From NCBI GenBank assembly GCA_017522065.1, contig JAFXAD010000058.1:62001-126000 (forward strand): 64,000 nt of DNA, written 5' to 3'. The notes beneath the pieces are model-generated. The model saw only the letters and a list, made by a program, of their open reading frames with translations, did no database searches and was not told the origin of the DNA. Origin of the DNA: Bacteroidales bacterium. GTDB taxonomy: Bacteria; Bacteroidota; Bacteroidia; Bacteroidales; P3. The position numbers were made by a program, and so were the translations under genes. The stretch's first letter is position 1, and every line of letters begins with the position of its first letter. Positions 52,886 to 63,700 of the stretch are shown here, piece after piece.

Positions 52886-53529
52886 TACAGGTCGAACACG
52901 TCTGTAAATCGTATGGAGACCTGAAGGTTCTGCGCGATGTGAGTCTCGAGGTGGCACAGGGCGAGGTCGTGAGTATCGTCGGCGCGTCGGGTGCAGGCAA
53001 GACAACTTTGCTTCAGATTATCGGCACTCTTGACCGTCCGGACAGCGGAACTGTTCGTATCGACGGCACTGATGTTACAACCCTTGGAGAACGCCAATTG
53101 GCACGATTCCGCAACAGCAAGATTGGCTTTGTTTTCCAGTCGCACAATCTGTTGCCCGAGTTTACGGCTATTGAGAATGTCTGTATGCCAGCCCTGATAG
53201 GTGGCGTCTCGATGGAAGAGGCTTCGTCCGAAGCCATGAAGCTCATGGAGTTTTTGAATATCTCGAACCGAGCCACGCATAAACCGTCTGAATTGTCAGG
53301 GGGCGAACAGCAGAGAGTTGCAGTGGCGCGCGCGCTCATAAATCGTCCTGCTGTAATTTTGGCCGACGAACCCTCGGGGAACCTCGACTCGCAGCATGCC
53401 CGCGAATTGCACGCCCTCTTCTTCAAGCTGCGTGACGAGTATAAACAGACATTCATAATCGTCACACACAATACGGAACTGGCTGAGATGTCCGACAGGA
53501 TGATAGTGATAAAAGACGGCGGGGTGTGA
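52882..53529 (+). CDS. lolD: LolD-like ABC transporter ATPase
   Basis: 215 residues. Walker [10 protein letters not shown], signature LSGGEQQRV, Walker [13 protein letters not shown], and [18 protein letters not shown] in the LolD/MacB branch. LolD powers release of lipoproteins from the inner membrane with LolC/E. No membrane partner is adjacent, so MacB-type or cell-division-type (FtsE) alternatives remain possible. Confidence 0.82.
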   Translation: MIQVEHVCKSYGDLKVLRDVSLEVAQGEVVSIVGASGAGKTTLLQIIGTLDRPDSGTVRIDGTDVTTLGERQLARFRNSKIGFVFQSHNLLPEFTAIENVCMPALIGGVSMEEASSEAMKLMEFLNISNRATHKPSELSGGEQQRVAVARALINRPAVILADEPSGNLDSQHARELHALFFKLRDEYKQTFIIVTHNTELAEMSDRMIVIKDGGV

Positions 53530-53604
53530 TTCGATAATTCTTCGTTCGGTAATGAACCCTGAAAACAACTTGCATTTGTTAATTCTTAATTATTAATCAA
53601 ATAT

Positions 53605-53620
53605 CGTTTCACGTGAAACA
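53605..53620. promoter_or_regulatory. parS-like ParB binding site
   Basis: CGTTTCACGTGAAACA agrees with the conserved parS palindrome TGTTTCACGTGAAACA at 15 of 16 positions. The GTG start codon of rlmB lies inside it. Confidence 0.7.
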
Positions 53621-54368
53621 AACAACAAAAAACAAGGTCCAAACAGTTTGTGGCATGCGTCCGGTGATGGAAGCCATCGAGTCTGGTAGGCAGATTGACA
53701 AGATATTTATCCAGAGCAATTTGGATGGCAAATTGGCGCAGGAACTGAAGCAGCGCATAAGGGAAGCCGGGCTTCCGGTGCAGCATGTGCCGGTCGAAAA
53801 GCTTAACAAACTCACGACGAGCAATCACCAGGGTGTGGTAGCCATGATTTCAGTTATCGAGTACCACAATTTTATTGATATTGTCCAGCCTTTGCTTGAC
53901 GAGGGTAGGGCTCCTTTTGTTGTTTTGCTTGACCATATCACTGATGTCCGCAATTTTGGTGCCATTGTACGTACCGCAGAGTGTGCTGGCGCCAATGCTG
54001 TGGTAGTGCCGGAAAGGGGCAGTGCGCAGATTAACGAGGACGCTATCAAATGCTCGTCGGGAGCACTGCTACGGGTGCCGATATGTAGGGAAAATAATTT
54101 CAAATCATTGATAAATCTTGCGCATCAACTCGGCATTCAGGTCTGTGCTGCGACCGAAAAAGGAGCTGTGACCTATACCGACGTCGATTTCACAAAGCCT
54201 ACGATATTGGTTATGGGCGCTGAGGATACGGGTATTTCACCCGAAGTGCTCAAAATGTCGGATGCCAGAGCCAAATTGCCTTTATGTGGCGAGGTGCAGT
54301 CGCTCAACGTCTCTGTGGCAGCGGGAGTCTTCATGTACGAAATGCTTCGTCAACGCTCTCGGGGTTGA
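53613..54368 (+). CDS. rlmB: 23S rRNA 2'-O-ribose methyltransferase (RlmB/SpoU)
   Basis: 251 residues from GTG 53613. The N-terminal L30-like substrate domain (CGMRPVMEAIESGRQIDKIF) and the SpoU methyltransferase motifs LLDHITDVRNFGAIVRTAE, MGAEDTGISPEV and LNVSVAAGVFMYEML are all present. Methylates G2251-type ribose in 23S rRNA. The chosen start sits within a parS-like site; a later ATG (53655) would cut the substrate domain. Confidence 0.9.
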   Translation: MKQTTKNKVQTVCGMRPVMEAIESGRQIDKIFIQSNLDGKLAQELKQRIREAGLPVQHVPVEKLNKLTTSNHQGVVAMISVIEYHNFIDIVQPLLDEGRAPFVVLLDHITDVRNFGAIVRTAECAGANAVVVPERGSAQINEDAIKCSSGALLRVPICRENNFKSLINLAHQLGIQVCAATEKGAVTYTDVDFTKPTILVMGAEDTGISPEVLKMSDARAKLPLCGEVQSLNVSVAAGVFMYEMLRQRSRG

Positions 54369-54395
54369 CAGGATTGATTTATGATATCACGATAT

Positions 54396-54428
54396 AGGGC
54401 AGGGGAGAACCCGCCCTGTTTTTTTTTG
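54396..54428 (+). terminator. Terminator of rlmB
   Basis: GC-rich imperfect stem AGGGCAGGG / CCCGCCCT followed by ten Ts. Confidence 0.8.
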
Positions 54429-54722
54429 TTTTTTTAACAATTTATTTCAAACTTTTTGTGCTTGCTTTTGCTTCATAAAGTGTAGTTTGCACGATTATAC
54501 GCGGACTGCATTTTAAAAATGCATTGTGCATTTTTATGTGATTGGCATATAGTTTGTTAGTGCGCATATATATATTTATTTGTAAAAAAGATGAAGAAAA
54601 AAGTCAGAAAATAATGTTTTTTTGTAAATTTGTAATTTGATTTTTCGGCGTTATATGACCCCGAATATCGTGTTATATATTGTGTATTTTATTGATAAAG
54701 ATAAAGATATAAAATTATTAAT
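54429..54722. other. AT-rich intergenic region before the giant gene
   Basis: No gene seen. TAAATTTG at 54625-54632 is a plausible -7 element without a clear -33 box, about 90 bases before the giant gene. Around 54513-54537 AAAATGCA-type repeats form a weak palindrome. Confidence 0.45.
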
Positions 54723-57700
54723 ATGAAAAAAAGATCATTGCTTTTGGGACTGATTTCCCTCATTTTGGCTTTTCCGGCCAAGGGTCAGATCGTCACTAAG
54801 TACGAACAAGGATTTGAAGCCTCGGGCGAGACTTATGGCTACACCGTTGTACAGGGTTCAGCCATTCCGGTATCGAACGTCGCATCTTCAGGAAGCCGTT
54901 CGCTTAAGATGGTGCATTCGCAAAACGGCATAGTCGAGATTATGCTCGATACGTTGGATTTTACCGACAATGGCTCGTTCCAGCATTTCTATCTCGAATT
55001 CATGCACATCTGCGATGTCAACCCTCTGATGTGTGCAGATCAAAGTACGGTTGCAACCATCGAGGCTCGACTGATTGGCGAGCAGCAGTGGGTGACGCTC
55101 AACGGTAGCGACTACTACGATGTCACATGGGGCGGCGGTACGTCGAGCTTTGTAAGCCTCAGCTCCTTCTCGGAACGCTCATACACAGTGTGGCAGGGTA
55201 CTAATATCAACGGCACGTGGTGGAAACGCGAACGTTTCAAACTCGGACTCCGTATATCGAGTGCGCAGTTGGCCGATCGTAAACTCCTGATCCGATTCCG
55301 CCTGAGAGGAAGAACGGCCGCAGGAGCCAGCGACGAAGGATGGTATCTTGACAATATCAAGGTCCAGTGCAGCCCCAACTCGATGCTCTTGCCTGTAATG
55401 AAGATGCTCGACTATCCCGATTTGGGAAGGTATCCGAACAGCAGGGGTACCCGTCTGGCAGCTGAGTTTACAACCCCACTCACACAGGGCATGTGCAATG
55501 ACTCGGTCTATGTCGAATATCAGCTTGGCAGCATTTCTCCCATTCTGCGCAAGACCATGACGCCGATGTCGTCGGGTACTGGTCGCTACGAGACTTATCT
55601 GCCTTTCTGCGGATATGACACTATAGTCAGGTGGCGCATTGTCGGTAAGGACAATTCCGTCAACCATAACCAAACCAACTTCCCGGAGGACGTAAATGCT
55701 TGGCAGCAATATGTGAATGTGCGCGGAAAGGATATGAATGCCAAGATGTCTCCAGCCGATTTCGCGCCCTCCAATTCTGTGCCTTTTCCCAATATGGGTG
55801 ACTTCAAGATGGAGATGGTATACGACAGCAGCGAGATGGCACAAGGAGGTTTTGGACCTGGCGCTATTACGCAGATACGTTTCCCGGTCGCATCGAATGT
55901 CAATAATAGCTTTACACGTTTTGCAGTCCTGATGCATAATGTCGACAACAGTTTCTCTTACACAGGTGCGAATGGAAACTACAACTTCTCGTCTGAGTTC
56001 CAGAAGGTGGTCTACGATTCATCGCTTCACGTCATTCAGAACAATGGTACCTATGGAACAATCAATCTCCAGGATACTTTCTTCTACGCCGGCAAGGGCT
56101 TGATGGTGACATTTATTAATGATAATGTAGCCGGCGACAACGGTGCTATCAATGTGCGGACTTTCCCTGCACAGCCAAATACCAATACTGGTTCCATCAG
56201 CATGGCTTACAATGCGTCGTATGGTATGGACCCGTTCAACTCGTCATATTTCCAGAGCGGTAACTTGGGTGTGACTCGTCCTAATTTCACGCTTAAGGTC
56301 AATCCCAATGCTCCTCTTCTGCACGACTGTGGAATAAGCGGCTTCATCAACCCTAACGATACGACACCAGCTAATGCCGTCGGCAACAACGACGTCATCG
56401 TCACTTTGAAGAATTATGGTGCATTGCCTATCAATTCAGTCCGCATTTATTACAGCGTAGATAATGGTGCACACCAATACTATGACTGGAGTGGCACTTT
56501 GGCAGGTGGAGCAACGACCAATGTGACGATCAGCAGTACCCAGCAGTACGCTGCCGGCTATCATGAGATGCTGGCCTGGGTCGACGACTCGGTGCTCTCG
56601 GCAGGAGTGCGCTATCGTGACCATGAACCCTTCAACGATACTCTTTGGACTAAATTCATCAGCTGCGACGGCCCAATGAGCGGTGTGCGCACCGTCGGTG
56701 GCTCGACGCCCGACTACGCCTCGCTCGAGAAGATGCTCTATGCACTGAGCCAGTGCGGTGTCAACGGTCCGCTCGTCGTCAAATTGGCCCCGGGTTACTA
56801 TACACCGCACACCTTCCCGTCGATACCTGGCATATCGGCAAACAACTATGTGCAGTTCGAGCCTTTGAGTGGTTCGGTTACATTTGTATCTGCAATGGCA
56901 GACACGGCATGGGTCAACTCGCTCGTCAACCTGCAGCAGACACACCATGTGCGTTTCAAAAACATTAATTTCTTTGCCAATGCTGCGTCAAATCCTGCAA
57001 CCTATTTAGTGCGTATGGGTACCAACAGTAAGGGGTGCCAATTCCTTGACTGTACGTTCGGCGAGGTTCAGGGTGGCTCGCTTGCCGAATCGTATATGGC
57101 TGCTACGGCACTCCTGTACTCAGGTGGTGCTGACTCCTTGTTGGTAAAGGGATGTACCTTCAACCGCGGTACGGCAGGTCTGAGCCTTGTGGGTCCGGCT
57201 ACGGACAATATGGCTCGCGGCAGCCGCGTGATAGGCAACTCTTTCTCGCATCAGGGTGTCAACAGCGCCATCATCCGTAACCAGATTGATGTGGAGGTTG
57301 ACAGCAATACTTGCGACGACCTCTATGCCAACTCAAGTTACGCCATACTGCTCCAAGACTGTAGCGGTGCTACCAAGGTGACGCGCAACACGGTTTACGT
57401 ATCGTCTGGCGCATCGTGTATCGGTGCTACTGAGCTGATTGGTTCGCCTTCGGGATATGCTGTTGTGGCAAACAATATGCTCATAAGCAACGACGACGGT
57501 TTGTCAAACATGCTTACCACCCCGCTCAACATAATCACCGCCAACTACGCCAAAATCCTGTACAACTCAATAAAGCTCACGGCTCCGACCCGAAGCGGTA
57601 TTGCAGCAGCAACCTTCGGTGGCGGTACGCTTCAGAACAGCTACTTCTACAACAATATTGTCGGATGCTATGACACTGTCAACTTTGCATTCAACTATAT

Positions 57701-60700
57701 ACCCACAGGTGGAGCTACTAATTATATAGGATACAATATATATTATTCTCGCGGTCCCGTGCTGAACAAATATGACGGTATCAACTGCCTGTCGTTTGCA
57801 AACTGGCAGACTCACTGCACCATGGACGGCAACTCGCAGAACGTTAACCCTGCTTTCCTTAATATCACTCCGACCGACCTCCGTTCGTACAGCCAGAACG
57901 TCAAAAGTCATGGTGTTCCGATTGACGAAGTGCAGATCGACATTTTCGGAACCGAGCGCGATTCGGTGGCTCCCTGTATCGGTGCCTTCGAATTCTCGGC
58001 GCTTCCTTACGATTTCGAAATTCTTGAATTCATCGAGCCGTATGATGAGTATTGCGTTGCCCCGTCGGCAGCTCCTCTCCGTGTCGTTATCAAGAACAGC
58101 GGTGTGAACGCTTATGACCCGTCGGCAGTCACCACTCCCATGCAGCTCTCTTATTCCCGTAGCACAGCACCGGGAGTCATGGCACCGGGTGCCTCGGGCA
58201 ATGTCATCATCAATACTCCTATCCCTGCTCTCGACACCATCGTCTTCAACACCGGAGTGACGGTTCCGTTCCCGACGGTGGGAACTGACGATACGACCTA
58301 CCGTTTCTATGCATGGCTTACCACGGCACAGCTTGACCCCAACCCGGCCAACGACACCAACTCGATGCTCGTCACGTCGCACTATCACGCTCCGGCTCCT
58401 GACAGCATCTCGGTCAACGTCGACTATGGTACTGCAGCAACAGTAACAGCCAACGGAGGCCTGCAGACATGGTACTCGAATGTCTACACTTCGAGCGCTT
58501 CGCACAAGTCGTCGGTTTATTGGTACACGTCGCTCGACAGCGATTCTGCCATCTGGCGTGGCAACACCTTCACTACTGACCCGCTCTATACCGACACGAC
58601 TTTCTATATCCGTCAGAAACGTGACTATCCGCTTGTCAAGATTACCGAAGTGCAGCTGAAACAAAATGCACCTGGTGTGACTTATCCCATGCCGTTGTGG
58701 ATGCATGCTTCGACAACGTTGGCTATAGAATTGACCAACATTGGCGACTATCCTGCAAACCTTATGGACGATACCATCAAGGTTGTAAGCTCAACCAACT
58801 CATACAACAACAAAATCTACCGTTTCCCGAACCTTACAATACAACCCGGCCAGTCGGTCGTTCTCCAATACCGTAATGGCATTAACAACGTCGACTCTTC
58901 GAAAACCATTGCAACATCTTATACCCTCGCTCCTCCGCAGTCTGCTAATCTCGGTATTGCCTATATCAGCGGTGGCCTCGTGCGCGATGCTGTCGCAATC
59001 AACGATATTACTACGCAAACGGCATGGGCAAACTTGAATGTGCCGAACAATATATGGTATGGCGAAGGCATATCTTTGCCCGATTCAATCCCCACGGCCG
59101 GTATCTATCGTACGGCATGGCCGTCGCCCACAGCATCGTTCAGCAACACCACAAACCGTTGGCAGCGCTCTGACGACAACAACAGGATGACTATGGGCAC
59201 CACCAATACCAACCTTATTCGTTTCTACGACAATGGCTGTATCGGCGATGCAGCTCCTGTTCGCATCCACATGATCAACCTTCCCGACGTCGACATCGCC
59301 CTCGAAGGACTTTCCTTGCAGGACGGCTGCGGTATGGGCGCTACCCCGATAACCATCACAGTCCACAACCGCGGTGCTCAACCCAGCGGACAGACTATTC
59401 TCAATTACCGTGTTGTCGGTTATCCGCAATATGCAGGACAGGCTCAGGCACTTCAGGTCTGCAGCGATACCATTGCCGCAGGCTTCGCTCCTGGCTCGAC
59501 AACCACTTACACCTTCAGTGCTGTTCCTGACTTCACGGTGAACTCGGCCTCGGTCGATTTCGACGTCCTCGTCTGGACTGAAAAAATCACTGCCGACATC
59601 GCATCGTTCAACGATACGCTGCGTCTGTCGCTGACCTCGTTGTTTATGCCCGACAGTGCCAACGTCAGGAGATGGGACACCGTGTCCTACAATACCAGAG
59701 CAATACTCCAGTCGCTCACGCCGCCTACCGACTCGCTCGCATGGTACGACCGCGATATGAACATTCTTGATACTACTAATGTTTATGTGACCGACTATAT
59801 CTATGAGCCCGATACATTCTATGTCTCGACATTCGGCGCTCGTGTCAACACCATCCATGTAGGAAACATGTCGAGCCTTACCAATGCCAACAACTACCCG
59901 TCGCCCTACAACCCGAAGAAGAAGTATATAAAGGAACAGTACATCTACCTTGCTTCTGAACTGACCAATGCTGGTCATGGTGCAGGTCCCATCCAGACGG
60001 TGGCATTCTATCTCGACACAATCCTGTCGCCTGAAGGTACTTTCGCTCTCACCGACTATACTATCTCGATGGGTACTACAACCCAGGCCAACTTCACCAA
60101 CCAGAGCAACTGGCAAACTGTCACACAGAACTACGTTGCCGACACACTGACCCTATCCAACTCATCGAAGGGATGGATAACCCACAATCTCAACAACGCC
60201 TTCCATTGGAACGGTACCGACAACATCGTTGTGCAGGTGACCCGCTCCATCGACCCGGCTGTGTCGCAGGGTGCCCGCACACGCTATACAAGCTCATCCA
60301 ACCGCGTACTGGTCAAGAATGGCGACGACTCGAGCCTCGTCAACTTCGTCGGCAATGGTAATCGTGGCAACAATCGCCCCGACGTACAGTTCGGTTTTGT
60401 GGACTATGGTTGCGAGAGCGAGCCACTGCCTGTCTATCTTGCAGTCGTGAATGTTCCTGCTTCCGACGCTGCCATTTCATGGAGTGCGGACGACACGGTG
60501 GCATACACTTCATGTGACTCTACCGACATCAATATCCAGTTGCGTAACCTTGGCGGAGTGGCCTTCACAAGCTATACTATCGATTGCTGGATTGACGACA
60601 GCTATCATTCGGTCTTCACTGGCAGCGACTCTGTGCCGGCCAATGGCGGCAGTGTAGTAAAAACTGTCGACAGATACCACTTCACACCTGGTCGCCACGT

Positions 60701-63700
60701 CTTGCGTATGGCTGTCACACAGGCTACGGACACCGTCCAGACCAATGACACTATTTCGCGTATGATCAACGTCCGCTTCTGTGGCGGTTCATACACTATC
60801 GGCCCTGCCAATGGTCTCTATGCCGACTTCACCACTGCTATCGATACCCTTACCAATGCAGGTATTGACGGCTCTGTCGAATTCTATGTCGAGAACGGCA
60901 CTTATCAGGAGCAGGTAACTCTCGGTGCCGTCGACGGTGTGTCGGCTACAAACAAGATCAGCTTTATAGGTGACACCACAAATCCGTCGAACGTCACTTT
61001 GCGCTACGCTCCTGTCAATGGAAACAACTATGTTCTCCATATCGATAACTCCAACTTTGTCAACTTCAAAGGTATAACGGTCCTTGCACGAGGTGCTTCC
61101 AACTACTCGAATGCCGTATTGATTGAAAACTCCAACCAAATCAGGTTCAAAGATATGGTCGTCAGAGTGAAGGGAACGCTCAACAACGTAAATGCTTCGG
61201 GCATTGTGCTTGGCAACGGCGTTCAGGCGTTCTATATGGACAGCTCGACGGTCGATAGCGGCTACTATTCTATCCGCAGCATCGTTGATATGGGAGGCGC
61301 TTCCAATGGAGTATATCTCAACAACAACAGCTTCGTCAACTTCACCAATACAGGTCTGTATCTGCGCAAGATTGACGAAGTGTACATCTCGCATAACGAA
61401 GTGCATACCGGTGCCAATGCCGCTCGTCCGCTTACGGGTATTGTTGTTGCCGAGCATAATGGTGCTGCCGTTATCGAACGCAACAATATTGTGATTTCCG
61501 ACAACTACAAGGGTGCCAAGGTGGGTATCAAACTCATCAACGTCAATGGTGCCAACGCTACGCGCAGCCGTGTGTCGAACAACTTCTGTGCCATGAATGG
61601 TAACGACCATAGCGGTTCGGTGGGTATCTGGATTGACAGCAGCACATGGGTCAACGCTTACTACAACACTGCCAACGTCTTTGCTGGCAATGGTACTGCC
61701 GGATCCAACACCTCAGCCATGAAGGTCACCACGACAAGCTTCAACGTCTATGTGATGAACAACATCCTCTCGAATCAGAGTGCAGGATATTCGTTCTATG
61801 TGCAGCAGGCTGCCAACATCACCAATTCGAACTACAACAACTATTGGTCGTCGTCCGAGACGCGCCTCTTCTATTGGGGTGGTAACGAATTGGGTAATAT
61901 GACAGACCTGCGCACAATTAACCATTTGGACAACAACTCGCTTAACCTCAAACCATTCTATGAGTCTGTAACCGACCTTCACCTTTCGCTCGGAACATTC
62001 TGCGAGAAGGCTCAGTACAATACAGAGGTTCCTCTCGACATCGATGGATATATCCGTCCTCAGATCCCGAGTCCATGTATGGGTGCCCATGAGTTCATCC
62101 GCAAGACCCACAATATCGCTGTCCAGGAAATCCATGAGCCTGGCATCAAAATCTATGCTACACAGACCACTGGTTTCACCGACAATATCGAAGGTGACAC
62201 TCTTTGGGTGAAGGTGACACTTTTCAACGACGGTACATCTACCGAGAGTAATCTGACTTGGTGGGCCGAAATCAAGGATGTCACACCTGTATTGCGTAGT
62301 ACTAACCACTACATTGACGAGCTCCTGCCCCAGGGTAGCGTGACCGACTCGAACTACATTGTGATGCCTCTTGGTGTCATCGACACGCAGATAGTCGTTA
62401 TCCATTTCCCGATGGCCAACGATTCGGCACAGTCCAACAATATTCTTGAAGGCAAGTGCTTCCTCGACCCGGCTTACAACTTGCGGGCAGAGGCTTCCCA
62501 GGCCGATATGGGCGACGGTTGCCGTCGACAGAATACCGTCGTAGGCGTTCAGCTTACGAATGTGGGACGTAAGACATTCACTGCAGGCACAATGGTACCT
62601 GTCGGATTCCAGGCAGTTCTCCAAACCTCGGGCATCACCGTTTCGACGTTGCCGGTTTCGTTCCAAGAGACGTTGCCGCTGCCCGTCGACGTTGAGCCTA
62701 ACGCATCGGTGACGCTGACGTTCAACCAGACTGCTAACCTCTATCCTACAGGTAACGACAAGGATATCGTTGTCCAGACACGTGCATGGTCAGCTTATCA
62801 ATACGACCTGAAGCCCTTGAACGATACTTCTTCGTTCGAAAGCCGTCAGTCGTACTACACGCCTAATTCGCCTGTTGGTGAAGACCTGCATATACCTTAT
62901 GCTACATGGGATACCATCTTCGCCACCCAGACCGACAATCCGCCTACGGGCGCTGCAATCCACCGCTCGATTCTGTGGTATCGCGACTCCACGATGGATC
63001 CGTTCTATACCGGCAACAACTACAACCTCTCGAGATGGTGGGAAACTCCACAGTACTTCCACGATTCGGTCTACTTCCTGTCCTGCGTGAGCAACCATGG
63101 ATGTACCAGCTATTACAGCCCTGTACACGTCTACCTCAACCCGCGTGTGGCCGTAGATATGGCAGTCCTTGATGTGGTAGAACCTGTCGGAACAAGAGTC
63201 TATATGACTAACGACTCAGTCAAACTGGCTCTTATCAACTATGGTACGCAGACTATTACCAACATACCGGTGGTCTATGAGCTGTACAGCGCCAACAACA
63301 CCCTGTTGCAACACGTACAGGAAATCTGCACCGCTTCGATAGCTCCCGATTCGGTATATGTGTTCCGTTTCGATTCGTTGCTCAGCATACCTTCGTGGTC
63401 CACAACCCAGGCATACAAACTCCGTGTATGGACCGACATGCCGAACGAGAATGTCCGACTGAACGATACGTTGCGCAACATATCGGTCTTCTATGCTGTT
63501 CCCGACAGTTACTATCCTGCAATCGTTCCTGAAAACAAACCTGGTCTCGACATCACACGTGTCGCATTCAGTTCACTTGACAATACGGTGTCGCCTGCCG
63601 GTCATGACTATATCAACTTCACCAATGCAAATAGTCAAAGTGGTGTGATATCTGACCCGTCGACCATTCTGGATTATATACCTGACTATGGCGGCAAACT

